Shown here piece by piece: positions 12,990 through 26,833 of a stretch of DNA of 64,000 bases. The notes beneath the pieces are model-generated. The model saw only the letters and a program-made list of their open reading frames with translations, made no database searches and was not told the DNA's origin. The DNA lies in assembly GCA_018907035.1 (NCBI GenBank), contig JACCIC010000014.1:430001-494000 (forward strand), read 5' to 3'. This DNA is from Sycobia sp. Sy_11. Lineage: Eukaryota > Arthropoda > Insecta > Hymenoptera > Epichrysomallidae. Position 1 is the first letter of the stretch, and the number at the start of each line of letters is the position of its first letter. A program made the translations under genes and the position numbers.

Positions 12990-13011
12990 GGGAGGGGGTG
13001 GGCGGGGGGGG
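12990..13011 (+). other. Strong G-quadruplex motif
   Basis: Tracts GGG, G5, GGG and G8 are separated by single-base loops A, T and C. Single-nucleotide loops predict high G4 stability from established folding rules. Confidence 0.75.
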
Positions 13012-13071
13012 TCTTTAGACTCTTTTCTATTTAACGCTGGCTAACTCTATGCCGCTTTGATCGTTAATCTT

Positions 13072-13073
<2 letters not shown>

Positions 13074-13132
<59 letters not shown>

Positions 13133-13151
13133 ACTCACTCACTCACTCACT
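13074..13151. repeat. (CT)n followed by (CTCA)n microsatellite
   Basis: CT at 13074-13128 is succeeded by about five CTCA/CACT units, an example of a derived tetranucleotide at the edge of a dinucleotide array. Confidence 0.95.
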
Positions 13152-13469
13152 CTCGGAGTCTTTTACGGTTGTCGATGAAAATTTTATGCTTCGCTATACA
13201 CAGAGGCTCGCTCATTTTAACTTTCTGATATATAAACATATATGTGTATACGGGATATGGATTTCTTAAAACGACTTTTCCAAGAAATAGTCGCAATAAT
13301 ATTGCACACTTGTGGCGTTCAAATAATTCACAAACGTATGGCATAAAAGAAAAAAAAGAAACGCTAAAAATGAAGGAAAATAAAAAGATGCATATCGAAT
13401 ATAAGGGGGCTATAATTAAAAATTGCGGGCCGAGTGCGCTTTTATTTAGAATCCGCAAAATATTTTAAA

Positions 13470-13473
<4 letters not shown>

Positions 13474-13502
<29 letters not shown>
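13474..13502. repeat. (CT)n microsatellite
   Basis: About 29 nt of CT. Confidence 0.9.
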
Positions 13503-13507
<5 letters not shown>

Positions 13508-13660
13508 ACTCTCGGCTTAGAATTTAGGCTTCATAAATTTAGTATAATTCGCTAAATTTAGAGCGCTCGAAGTAGTACTCGGAAAGGCTTTTCCCTCTAT
13601 TTATAGACTTAGTTTCGAGCGCGCGCTAGGCTAATATTGTTAGTGCGACGCGACGTCGAT

Positions 13661-13662
<2 letters not shown>

Positions 13663-13698
<36 letters not shown>
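13663..13698. repeat. (AT)n microsatellite
   Basis: About 36 nt of AT alternation. Confidence 0.95.
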
Positions 13699-13707
<9 letters not shown>

Positions 13708-13859
13708 ATCGATGTAGAAAAACTTTTACAAGCCAATGTTTATAGACGGATTTTAAAAGATAATAATTCAGTGCTTGTTTATAACGAGTATGAGGCTTTA
13801 AATTATTCCGCCCATAATATTCCAGCGTCATGTACACATATTATTGTATTATATCACGT

Positions 13860-14650
13860 ATATAACAGAAGACAATTGTCTGTTTGTTTAAACATTTTTT
13901 ACACTCGCTTCTAAGCGCGTTGGGCAACGGCGGCCACGGGGTGGCGGTGGGGGGGGGTATAATTGCATTTGAAACGAGCGTTATGCACACTTGTAAATGT
14001 GTAGAGCGACGCTGCCGTTCGACGGACTACGAGAGACAAAAAAGGATTCTGACAAAGCCCCTAAACACTTTGCTTAATTTATCGTTACGCCTGCCACCGC
14101 TCAACACCAGCGCCATCAACCCCTTCGCCCCGTCGTAAGACACGGACCCCCCGGTCCAATTTATCGGTCGGTAAAAGAAAGACAAGAGTACAGCCGCGCG
14201 CGCGCGCGCGCGTACGCACCCGCAATTACTTTTCCCCTGATTTACGCCACGCAAACAAGAAGGAAAGTAAATCCCGGCACTCTCGATTATCTCCGTCCGA
14301 GGAGTCCATCAACCTTGCCCGCAACAAGATCACACGCACCGTTCCGGAAAAAGCCGCTCTTAATTATCTCTCGGGCTGCGCGGCCTGGGCCCCGCGCTCG
14401 AAAAAGAAAACGCCGATCGGCGCGCAACGCTTACGCGCGCTGCTTGTCGCGCCCCTTTATGCATATAAAACTATCTTTTTCCATATATATATATATACGT
14501 GGCGTCGCTAAACGACGCGGTCTTTTATAATTACAATAAAACAACAAAAAAGCAAAAAAAAAGCGAAAGAAACGCGATAAACTATTTAATCTATATGTAC
14601 ATGCCCGCGCACCTGTTTTACGACATTGAAACTTCCAAATTGAGAAACTT
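13860..14650. other. CpG-rich island with (CG)n tract, no gene seen
   Basis: GC-rich segment including a G8 run near 13950-13957 and a (CG)n alternation at about 14194-14212. Overlapping open frames on both strands show no recognisable domain. It could be regulatory. No direct evidence for that is visible. Confidence 0.4.
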
Positions 14651-14876
14651 GGCGTGATTAGCTCAACTGATGGGAGGGCGAAGAAAGCTCGTTATCTGTT
14701 AAAATTATTTTCGAATGTAAAACGATCATTATATAAAGTTTAAGTTGTTTTTAATAGTCTTTCTATGCGAATATAGAAGAACAGAGATTTAAATGTAAAA
14801 GTACACAATCTTTAATAAAAAAAATGCCACAGACATAACAATTTTAATTTCTCTGGAACAAAGAGCCAGCAGTGAA

Positions 14877-14902
14877 ACACACACACACACACACACACAC
14901 AC
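14877..14902. repeat. (AC)n microsatellite
   Basis: About 26 nt of AC. Confidence 0.9.
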
Positions 14903-15066
14903 GGTCATCGATGAACCAGTTTAAAAGGATAGAGATGCTTGCTTTTTTAATAATCCTATCATATTGTAAGAAGGGAATACCGATCCATTCCCAATCGACG
15001 AATCGACCTGGACCGTAATGAACAACCTAGAACGAATCGATTTTCTGTGAAGTTTGGAAATTTATT

Positions 15067-15402
15067 TTGTTTTTGTTTTTTTTTTTTTGTTTCGCACAAC
15101 TAAAACGAAGTTCGGACTCGTCGGTTTATTATCATAAGTTCTTCACTGGGATTAGACTTGGGATTATAACACCGGTTGAGACGTCGACTCTTGCTATTTC
15201 ACGGCGCTCGGTTAAATCGGCTTTAAATGGACGTAAAAAAGTGAAACTATTCGCTCCGGTCCAAAGAGAAATTCTCTGGTTAAACTTCCAACACGTTGTC
15301 GTAACTTTTAAGAAGATTCCTTTGTCACATATAAGTTTGAGGGCTATTTTTGAAACAATAAGAAAGCAGAGTCATTCTCAACAACAGGAAGGATTTGAAT
15401 AA
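15067..15402 (+). other. Unrecognised 111-codon open frame upstream of LINE fossil
   Basis: A + strand frame of about 111 codons ends at a stop near 15402. Its N-terminus is low-complexity, encoded by a T-rich run. The rest is mixed and basic (for example SRRSVKSALNGRKK) and not repeat-derived. It does not match a domain I recognise. It lies about 120 nt upstream of, and on the same strand as, the reverse-transcriptase relic, so it might be part of the same element, or a chance open frame. Start codon uncertain (TTG/ATG not decided). Confidence 0.2.
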
Positions 15403-15519
15403 AAAATGTGATTCTTTAATTAAATAAACTAAATAAATTTATAGGAACAAATATTTAACTATATCTTAAATTATTCCAATATCGGCTTTTCCAACTTCTT
15501 AGACTTTCGCTACCGTATT

Positions 15520-16258
15520 TTACTGTTGGATTAGTATGGAATTTGATACTGTTTGACCTCCCTGTATTTTAGACTGTCTTTGTCTTCAACATTTTTTCAG
15601 AACTGACCTGTTCCGGATTCGCTCTTAGAATTGACTAAGGAATTGGTCTGCATGAAAGCTCCTTCTAAGTTGATAAAGCTCAAGGAATTTTCCAGGATAC
15701 AGTTCTAGGTCCAATAAATAATTTAGTTATTAACTTATATCCAAGTTTCTTTCAATTGTCTTGATAAAGCGATGAGAGTAATTTGGTAATCCACAGATGT
15801 AGTATCGGAGTCGGTTGCTACTTTTTCTCTCAGATCGAATCAAGAGAACACTAAGGTAATAATATTTGGTCCCCAGAAGAATTACTTTTTAAAAAAAGCG
15901 TAAAATCGGTTTAGTATTAATCACGGAAACAATATCCTCTTTTTCATTGCTGTTTCCAGTCTTGGTGGAGATTTGAACGTGAAAATCTTCACATCGAGTT
16001 ATTAACGAAAAACGTTTAACAATATACTGCATATAATTTACGATTCTTCCTTAAATACATCACCGAGACACGGAGAAAGAGACTTTCCAAGACCCTGCTA
16101 TTCTCGCGTTTGAACTATGGTTCATTTGTTATGCCTGGATGCTTCATTAGCATAATTTACACGCAGAGCTCAAAACTTCGAAAACTTCCGTTTTCGATAC
16201 GTGAAGGATACAAGGCTGTATGGCCATGTCGTACTTATGCGAACATGGTTGCATATTG
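15520..16258 (+). pseudogene. Decayed non-LTR (LINE) retrotransposon reverse transcriptase
   Basis: Several reverse-transcriptase landmarks occur in the correct order on the + strand, in different frames separated by stops and frameshifts. (1) LLLD (15520-15531) then MEFDTV (15536-15553) correspond to the LLDFSKAFDTV block. (2) NIFSELTC near 15590 corresponds to the GFS..T..W block. (3) QGIFQDTVLGP (15681-15713) corresponds to the PQGSVLGP block. (4) NQENTKVIIFG (15838-15870) corresponds to the NPEKTKVILFG block after the missing YADD site. (5) TETRRKRLSKTLLFSRLNYG (16062-16121) and the open frame after it correspond to the thumb/C-terminal LNYG block. The order and spacing match jockey/CR1-like elements. 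The catalytic FADD/YADD motif is not readable, so the element is dead. No target-site duplication or poly-A end was identified. Clade assignment is inference. Confidence 0.75.
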
Positions 16259-16379
16259 AATCCGGGATGCAATATTTTATGGCTGTAGTATTAGATTTAA
16301 AATTATAAGCGTTCGTCTTATAAAAGAAATATGTAAAAAATTGAAGAAAGCAGTTTCTAGGTTGGAAATTCAATTGATA

Positions 16380-17328
16380 TCAAATAGTATGATTATTAAC
16401 CGCAACATGGCCTTAGAAAAATAAGTTAAAACATATTGTATCCACCTTCACACATTTTACATACACATTTTAGTACACTTCAGAATTTATAGGTCTTTTC
16501 CCGTGCTATTATTCGAATTTCTGCTACCATGTCGATATAGTATTTATTATTTTTGTATTGAAATAAAGCAAAGATTTCACTGAATTTATAGATATATTGA
16601 CACGATACTGAAATAACAAAAGATTTCGAGGAACGCGCTGCAATCAACAAACAGTGGCGACAAAGGTACAGAGTTAGCACGATCAGTTTCTGTGTTAGGC
16701 AGTCGAAGAACCCCGTGCTAAGTGTTCAACTGCAGATAAAAATGCGACGTACGCATCCAAGAGCAACTAGCAGAATTAATTTATTAAAACTGCCCATCAA
16801 ATAATTAGCCGCGACTTTCTTCGCGCGGGCTCTATTCCCGTAATTCACTTTTCCCGGTGCGCGCCACCGCTCTATCTCCATTCCCAGGCCAAGTTTTTGG
16901 CGTTGGCTTCGGAAGGCGCGGCATTCGGCAGCGGTAATTCGCCTACCCAACTTGTATTCACCTGCGTACTCAGGCTTGAAAAAAAATCAGTCCGAGGCAA
17001 AAATTGCATCCAGCTCTCGGAACGGAGCGCGCCCGTGCTCGCCATTCTGTAGATATAAACACCGCGGCCGCGCGCTCGCAGGAGCGCCTCCCAGCGCGTT
17101 TTGTTACTCTTCTTATACTTTTTCTTGTTTTTTTTTTTTCTTCTTTTTGTTCTGCCGTTTGTTGCGTGTTCCTTCTTTAAAACCGCACGCCCGCTCGTCC
17201 GGCTTTTCATTCTCCGGCTCTCGCGCACGGCTTTTGAAAGTGCCCGGGCATTCCGAGACGCGAGCGTAATATAATAACTTCTCGCGCCTTTGAATGGAAG
17301 CTCAGGACACGTTTATATGCATACAAAC
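16380..17328. other. AT-rich then CpG-rich DNA, no gene seen
   Basis: 16380-16780 is AT-rich. 16790-17280 is a CpG-rich island with a T-rich run near 17130-17150. No recognisable coding region. Confidence 0.5.
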
Positions 17329-17332
17329 ATAT

Positions 17333-17378
<46 letters not shown>
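17329..17378. repeat. (TA)n microsatellite
   Basis: About 50 nt of TA with one phase shift near 17341, followed by a GA tract. Confidence 0.95.
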
Positions 17379-17382
<4 letters not shown>

Positions 17383-17546
17383 GAGAGAGAGGGGCACATT
17401 CCCCAAATCCAAAGATTAGCGTCGAGAGTTCGCGTGTTATACATGTACAATGTACATATATTACAGAATCCATAACGTGTATATATAATGGGAGCGCTGG
17501 ACGGACACACATATTACGGTTTTCTTGAATTTCGCGAGAGGCGGCT

Positions 17547-17549
<3 letters not shown>

Positions 17550-17585
<36 letters not shown>
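17550..17585. repeat. (GA)n microsatellite
   Basis: About 36 nt of GA, immediately preceding the GAAACGTGC triplication. Confidence 0.95.
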
Positions 17586-17588
<3 letters not shown>

Positions 17589-17610
17589 GTGCGAAACGTG
17601 CGAAACGTGC
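17584..17610 (+). repeat. Three perfect tandem copies of GAAACGTGC
   Basis: Copies at 17584-17592, 17593-17601 and 17602-17610 each carry an ACGTG core. A fourth ACGTG on the - strand lies in the adjacent TCGCACGTC. ACGTG is the established core for bHLH-PAS heterodimers with Tango/ARNT (Sim, Trh, HIF/Sima). Binding here is inference. Confidence 0.8.
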
Positions 17611-18144
17611 TCGCACGTCTACACACGAGCATTGATATGCGTGTATATACGTAAAAGAATTTTGGATTGCATTAGCGCTGGATTTTCTTGATGTACTGGG
17701 CGGGTCGCGCGCACGAAAATCGCGAGCTCCGCGCAAAATTCGATTACGTCCGAAATTTCATGTTTTGCCGCCAGGTCCGTTTCCGCGTTAGGCCAGACTC
17801 TTGAAGCGCGAATTCGCACGAACGCTATTGTGGAATTTTCGCCCGGTCTCCCCGCGGCACAAAGGATAAATTGTGGAGGCCAATGGTCGCCGAGTGTTTG
17901 GAGATTAGTATCTGACATTTTCAAAGGCGTCCTCTACCGGTATAAAGTAAAATTCGAGATAAAATTATTTTTATGGTTTTAAAAGATCTTTTGATGATAA
18001 AGTAATTGGTTCATAAATGACATATGGAATTCATGAATGCGAAGATTATAAAGAACTGCGCGTCATTTGCGAAAAGACAATGAAATCACAGTTTCTGGTA
18101 TTTTTTTGGTTATATATAGACATAATTTGTAAATGTCTTACTTA

Positions 18145-18148
<4 letters not shown>

Positions 18149-18198
<50 letters not shown>
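18149..18198. repeat. (TA)n microsatellite
   Basis: About 50 nt of uninterrupted TA. Confidence 0.95.
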
Positions 18199-20029
<1,831 letters not shown>

Positions 20030-20250
20030 CACTGATCTGGGCCGCTCGCGGCGACTTGTTTTGGCGCGAGTCTGCATGCCTTGTATGTACTATATAGCGA
20101 TTTGAATTATGCGAATCGTATACCATGAGCGGATTTGTGTAATTGTAATATGTGCGCGCGCGCGCGCGTGTGTGTATGTGTGTGTGTAGCGTGCGAAAAT
20201 GTCAAAGAATGAGAGAAAGTGCATATACATGCGAATGTGTAATGATTTAG

Positions 20251-20258
<8 letters not shown>

Positions 20259-20319
<61 letters not shown>

Positions 20320-20337
20320 TGTATGTATGTATGTATG
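20259..20337. repeat. (TA)n followed by (TATG)n microsatellite
   Basis: TA to about 20292, then about eleven TATG units. The poly-MYVC frame is an artefact. The same TA-to-TATG transition occurs at 1386-1417. Confidence 0.95.
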
Positions 20338-22686
20338 ATTTTAACGTTTGACATTATTATACGCTACTCATTGATTAATTCACGCGAATGCAAGATGCGT
20401 TTCTTTTTTTCGCCGTTAAACGAACGGTTTCAGGATATCTTTTGGTTTATTTATCCATATCGTGCGAGTACAAAATTAATCATGAAATACAATGATAGAC
20501 GAAAGACAGATGAATCTTATACCATTTTTGAGAATTAACGGTTCAAAGCGGTATATTTCTAACGAACTTCGTAATATATTCATTGGAATTCATATATATA
20601 TATTGTCTAAGTAACAAAGCCGGCATTCTATATATATGGATTCACGAGCATATATATTGCTTATATACATATTTAAGTGAATACGAGTGTGTACGTTATA
20701 GATTTATATATATCTGTTTTGACATGTGCGTGCGTTTACCTGTTCTCACGGTGTGTGCTTATGCGTATGTCGATATATGTGTTCACATGTGTGTGTTTGT
20801 GCCCGCGCGCGCGTTTCTATATTTACTTCTTTATCAATGTACAGTCAGAGTACAGACCCAATGCGTTGGTCTTATAAAATTCTTATGTCTTTCGTCCGAA
20901 ACGCTCGGGACAATAAAGAGCTATAAAATTAAATTATTTATCGGACAATCCGAACTTGGATCGTAAATTGCATTTCCAGCCAACCCAAATCCGCCGTGTA
21001 AATGACTTGGTAGCGCCGAAGCATTTTCCTTGAAGTTCTCACTATTGTCTAGGATCAATTAATCATGTACACGAAAAATGCGTGAACACACCACCTGCGT
21101 TGGCCACTTGGGCCAGCCAGTCATTCTGGTATTCGCCTTCGAGACGAACACTTCGCCCTTGTCAATCCTATACTTGAAATGTTGAAGTCTAAGTAAAATT
21201 CTTTTCATCTCAAATATCATCTTGCGTTTTTTTCTTTAACGAAATAATTGTTTCTCCGGAGTAGCCATCGAGGAATCGTGCCAATCACGGTACACGCACG
21301 CGCATAGATAAATCTTTTATAGACTTGGACAAAAGGTAATTGCAAAAAAAAAATGTATTTGCGCACGTTTAATCGAAGAATCTGCCGTGAGGGGATAAAA
21401 ATTGAGAATCGCGATTCGCGTAAATTAGGGTTTAAAACGTGTTCGAACTATAACTCGATGTTCTTAATCGAAATAATGCCGTGGCGTTCGTGAGGATATT
21501 TGAAAATCTTCTATAATTAGTCGTGAACGTTTTTCAGAATTAAAAGAGCCTTTTTTAAAAAGAAATGGCAGCCCCCCCCCTCCCGCCGCTATTCCGTGAT
21601 TTTCGTTCGGTAACGCGATTCCTTAATCACATATACATATATATGATTATATGAACGCACGTGACCGCGGCTTTTCGACGACAACTTAGTCGCGAAAAAA
21701 ATTCCCCGTAATGTGTGTCAACAACGAATCAGCGAAAATTCAAAAAAAATAGGCGAGTTCGCGACGATACCGCTCTTTCTCTTTCTCACTTCTCTTATAT
21801 ATAGATATTGGTCGTGGCTGTACATGGAATTTTGTAAAACGAATTTGATTTTATGAGCTCGAAAAAAATTTGTCGCTTTGAGAAACGAAACTCCTATTGT
21901 TAGTAGTAAGATTAGTCTATTTTATGACGCACCTTGTATAAGGATTGAACAGTCACTGGTACAGCGGTGGAAAGAATTTTATAGAGTCCTAAAATATAAT
22001 TTTTCAGTTTTTGTTTTTTTGTTTGCCATTTTCTCAGAAATTATGTATTACTCGAGTAAAATTTTCGCAATGCAAATGGGTGCTCGGATACCAAAACAGG
22101 CAAATTCGTGGAATATTTGTGAATCTTTAGGTAAAATGAAACGTTTATAAGAAATTAAAAATGGTAAAGCAAGTCAAACAAAAGGTTTTTATCGAATAAT
22201 GAGATTCACAGGATATCACAATTACTACAAAATCTATGTTTGATAACATAAAAATATTTTCGTCAAACTTGATATTATTAAAATTGATATTTTTTGGAGC
22301 TCAAATAAAAAGAACAAATAAAAAGATCTTTACGTCAATTGCCGATCAATCTCTTTCAACAATATCTTTCACGCTCTAAAATCTAACAATAAAATTAATT
22401 CGATGCGTTGTTTTCGTTTACTTGGATAATTTTTCCTTTTTTTTTGTTAATATATGCTTATGCGAAACTCCGAAAATTCACAAATGTATTAGCAATACAT
22501 ATCCTTAGTTACTACATACTAATGGGATAAGAGCAGCCATACATTGATTATTATCACGAGCAGAGGATGGACTTTTGTTTGTTATCGAATTTGGCGTATT
22601 ATACGTGACACGGGAGATATGCGCACAAGCTACCACCAACGCGAAGCAGGAAATTAGCCCCGAGCTCCAATATATGAAGACACATA
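20338..22686. other. Long stretch without a defensible gene
   Basis: About 2.3 kb with no large array. It contains a C8-C9 run near 21574 and short palindromic TATATA motifs. Open frames near 20583-20966 and 21878-22150 have no recognisable domain, and the latter starts at TTG rather than ATG. Probably intergenic or intronic. Confidence 0.45.
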
Positions 22687-22707
22687 CGCGCGCGCGCGCG
22701 CACGCAC

Positions 22708-22742
<35 letters not shown>

Positions 22743-22967
22743 AAGAAACGGAAGCGCGCGACTCCACGAGCAACCGCGCTTCGTCGGCGACACGATCGTC
22801 GGCGCCCGAAGAAATGCCCGGGGCCCCGTAAAATATTGCGCAACCCCCGGACGAGGGGCGCGGCGCGAGACGCGTCCCTCGGGTATGTGGCACGGGCGTT
22901 CCGCGAAGCAGCGACGTCCTGCCCTCCCTCGACGGACGCGCCGAAATGCATCGTTCTCGCACTCTCG

Positions 22968-23010
<43 letters not shown>
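22687..23010. repeat. (CG)n, (GA)n and (TC)n tracts in a CpG island
   Basis: (CG)n at about 22687-22701, (GA)n at 22712-22738 and (TC)n at about 22969-23008 lie within a CpG-rich island spanning about 22.6-23.2 kb. The opposite orientation of the GA and TC tracts explains the mirrored ER/SL frames on both strands. Confidence 0.85.
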
Positions 23011-23014
<4 letters not shown>

Positions 23015-23391
23015 TCTGTCTCGCTTTCCGAAGGCATCAAACCGCAGACCGGCGGGGCCGCGTTTGCGTAACGCCGTATTCAACGCGGCCGGGTGGCGCG
23101 TCGGCCGCGCTCGCCGATCAGCTGATGCGTTTCGGCTACCCATGGGGGCGATTTAGTCGACCGTGAGCCGTCGCAGCCGTCCGGGTCGTTCTGGCGCCGC
23201 GTATACATATGTGTGTGTAAATATATATATATGGATTTCCGCGAATAATTGACCGTCCCTCTGCTGATAAAAGTGTGCGCGTGTGTGTGTGTGTGCGCGT
23301 GTTATCCACTCGCATGACCCCTCCTTTCTGTCGACGATGCGACCAGTGTGTGCGCGATAGATAGGAATTAGCATAGCTTCATAGATAATAA

Positions 23392-23396
<5 letters not shown>

Positions 23397-23439
<43 letters not shown>
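23397..23439. repeat. (TA)n microsatellite
   Basis: About 43 nt of uninterrupted TA. Confidence 0.95.
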
Positions 23440-23441
<2 letters not shown>

Positions 23442-24454
23442 TCGGTGGTGCGCTGGTGATAATGATAAATTAGTGAGGTGTGATTGCTGGTTCCCCGTGG
23501 TGTGCCTCTGGTGCGCGGCTCTCGATCCATTTGTGTCGTTATACAATTATAGAAGTGCAGTAGGAGGGGGAGGGGGCTAAATAAAGGGAGACATTGCTCC
23601 GGCAAGTCTCTTTTACAAGCTCTACTTTATCACCAGGATAGCCAAAATAACGTCTCCATATATATATAAATATACGTTATACATAGATATCACCAACCAC
23701 GATGTGGCCGAGCAATTTCGCCAATGGTATTATACATTGTAAATACAAATTTTAAAAAATCGATTCGAGAGATTCGGCTAATTTAAGAAATAAGAATCAC
23801 GCGATTCCATCCAAGCATACTACATGTGCTAACACTCATACTTCTGACATGTGTAGAATAACAGTTCCGCGGGCCCACGGGATCCGCCCCGCCAATTCCA
23901 CGCCACATGAACTGATGACACGACAGAATCAAGTTGTTCGCGCGCGCGTGTGTGTGCGCGTGCACGCATACATTGCACAATAGCGCGAAAGAAAAATACG
24001 TTTTAATAAATTTGCAACATCGGCGCAACGAGCGACGATACCGCGCACTCTGCCCCTCTAATTATCATATTCATATGTGTCTATATAAAGAAAATTTTCA
24101 AATATGCTTGCGTACGCGCTCCTCAAACACCAATAATGATCCGCATATGATGCAGATGTCGAGGGAGAGAAAGAGAGAGAGAGAGAGCACGAAGATAACA
24201 TACGAGCCGATGTGACATGAAGCACAGGCGTGCGCGCTCGGACGAGGCCTCGGCGCTTCCGCTACCGTCTTCTATATACAATGTCGTATATGGATTTTCA
24301 TCGAGAGCTCGGGATCTCGCAGATCGATCATTGACGACTTTGGGTTAGTCGATTAGTCAATCTCGCGTGCGTAGGTTGCCTTTTAACGCGAGAAAAGGAG
24401 AGAGGGTGAGAGAGAGAGAAAAGAGAGAGTGAGAGACAGTAACCCTATCGCTTG

Positions 24455-24478
24455 ATATATATTATATATATATATATT

Positions 24479-24528
<50 letters not shown>

Positions 24529-24757
24529 CATATTATATATTGGTATATAGGCATATTGACATATGTATGGGAGGCGTAATCAGCACAGTGATGAAATTCC
24601 TGGACAAGTACTGCGAGTTCTTCAGCGTCGTATTTTCGGTGAGAGCCACGTAAAGATATATAACGCATAATATACACTGATGTGAAAGTATCTACTACAT
24701 TATGGAAACACATACGCACACGGGCGCGCTCACACACATACACATACACAGCACAGA

Positions 24758-24799
<42 letters not shown>
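24455..24799. repeat. Interrupted (TA)n at 24455-24526 and (GA)n at 24764-24799
   Basis: The TA array has several TTA interruptions, which indicates an older array. The GA array is perfect for about 36 nt. Confidence 0.9.
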
Positions 24800-24803
<4 letters not shown>

Positions 24804-25080
24804 TATTCTTATTTTTGCCCTCTTTGTCGCGCGCTCAACGTTTAACGCTTTTCCGCCTGCTGCAATGCTAATTTAAAACGACGCACGAGCTGCAGACGCG
24901 CGTTGATGGAGAAAGACAGAGGGTAGGGGGAAGTAGCAAGGAGCGCAGCAATCTCGATTTAATTGGATTCTTGTATTGTATACATATATATATATAGATA
25001 TATGTGCTCGCTGCATCCTCCACGATCCTCCTCCGTGCTTTCTCGTTTTTGCGCATTACATCGCGCGCGCGCGCCTTCCT

Positions 25081-25091
25081 TCCTCCTCCTC

Positions 25092-25130
<39 letters not shown>
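25081..25130. repeat. (CCT)n-(CT)n pyrimidine tract
   Basis: A short CCT triplet run grades into about 30 nt of CT. Confidence 0.9.
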
Positions 25131-25135
<5 letters not shown>

Positions 25136-25279
25136 GCTCGCGTCTACGTATACACATAATGTACTCTCTTTTTCGGCGTGAGAAAGCACGAGAACCGCGC
25201 CGCAACAGCGCGAAAAGTTGTAATTTAACGGGTCGGCGACGCATCGAAGGTGAGGCTGTCGAGCCAGCCGCGCGGTATT

Positions 25280-26049
25280 GACTCGATATATATTTATATA
25301 TATTCGACTCGCTGCTGCATCGGCTGTGCTGATTCGCAGTTTTGCTTCTGCTCTGTGAAAAAAGAGGAGCGATTCAGAATTTATTGATTGATGATGTAAT
25401 TATGAATGATCTATAATCATTGTGTTTGTAAAAAAAAAAAATTGAATATAGAATAATTGTGATTTATAATATATTATGATCAAAATTAAAGTAACTTTAT
25501 GGGTAACAGACTTATTACCTAGAATTTCTACTCGTTGGCTTACATACTTTTTATCTATCAAATCACAATCTATAACTGTATTTATACATTTGTCAGATAT
25601 ACATTAAATGATTTGTTTCTGTTTACATTGCTATGATAATTTAAGGATAAAGGTATGGACATTGCACAATGCGAATACGTCAATTTCCCAACACACACAT
25701 ACACACAATGTGTATTCTTAAAACGATGCATATAAGAATAAAAATCGATTGGCCTATACAACGAACATTTCTTAATAAATTGGATATTAAAGACAAGATT
25801 CGCTACATAATCGTATGACGTAGACGTAGTGTATGTCCCAACCCTCGGGCCGCAGAAGACATTTTTTAAGAAAACGTCCGCCGAGCGAAAATAACTGCGC
25901 TCTCCGCGAAATCACTTAAAATAACGCACTTTTCGATCAAAGCTGCGCATGCATTCGCGCGCGTGTGCGCGCCTGCGTATAATACGCGTGTAACGCACTT
26001 TATAAATACGGCATTATATATCTTTCTCCGAGCTTTCTCCTTGCCAATG

Positions 26050-26054
<5 letters not shown>
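25280..26054. other. AT-rich stretch, no gene seen
   Basis: Nothing supportable. Contains a short A10 run near 25431. Confidence 0.55.

Positions 26055-26110
<56 letters not shown>
26055..26110. repeat. (AT)n microsatellite
   Basis: About 55 nt of uninterrupted AT, followed by GT and a short (CG)n. Confidence 0.95.
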
Positions 26111-26114
<4 letters not shown>

Positions 26115-26318
26115 GTGTGTATGCGCGCGCGCAAACCGAATACGCAGTGCTCATGAAAGAAGACAAAAAAATTGAACAAAACAAAAATAATGAAAAAAAA
26201 AGAATCGGTCGATCGCCTTTACTCAGGTAATAATAATTGTAAAAATAATTGTAATTATTTTAGAAGTAGCGCGCAAAGGCGGGTGTAATGAAAATAGGCT
26301 ATATAGCCAATTGCTGCA

Positions 26319-26321
<3 letters not shown>

Positions 26322-26371
<50 letters not shown>
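26322..26371. repeat. (GA)n microsatellite
   Basis: About 50 nt of uninterrupted GA. Confidence 0.95.
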
Positions 26372-26374
<3 letters not shown>

Positions 26375-26739
26375 ATAAATAATAAAAAGTGATATCCGCG
26401 TGTGCGCACAATAATAATATATACAATTTGATGACACGAGAAATTGCGCGAATGCATTTATTCCGAGATGTATTAAATATATATATATATAACATTTAAA
26501 TGAGCACAAAAAGATAACTCTAATTAGGTTACGCAAGAGCTATTAATTACAGTTTTGATTTTTTTCGCCTGTTTTCGATGCACACGATGCCCGTCTGATT
26601 TGTCTATATCTATCAATGTATGCCTGTATTCCTGTGCATACAGTTGCACGCAATCTAATCAGTTGCGAAATAAGGCACATTGGCAGGCGTGAGCCAGTAT
26701 AGGATATCTGTATAATGTTGTGAATCGAATTTCGTAGAA

Positions 26740-26743
<4 letters not shown>

Positions 26744-26829
<86 letters not shown>
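26744..26829. repeat. (AT)n abutting (GA)n
   Basis: AT at 26744-26778 and GA at 26782-26829 are separated by only a few bases. Confidence 0.95.

Positions 26830-26833
<4 letters not shown>

Noticed and set aside
21100..21200. - strand peptide-like stretch reading GEYQNDWLAQVANAGGVF
   Set aside because: It looks protein-like for about 30 codons, but the neighbouring frame is equally open, a stop lies just upstream, and I recognise no family. Insufficient for a feature.
22505..23156. Long mirrored frames on both strands (212 and 193 codons)
   Set aside because: GA/CT tracts have few stops in any frame and the intervening DNA is CpG-rich. Nothing recognisable is encoded.
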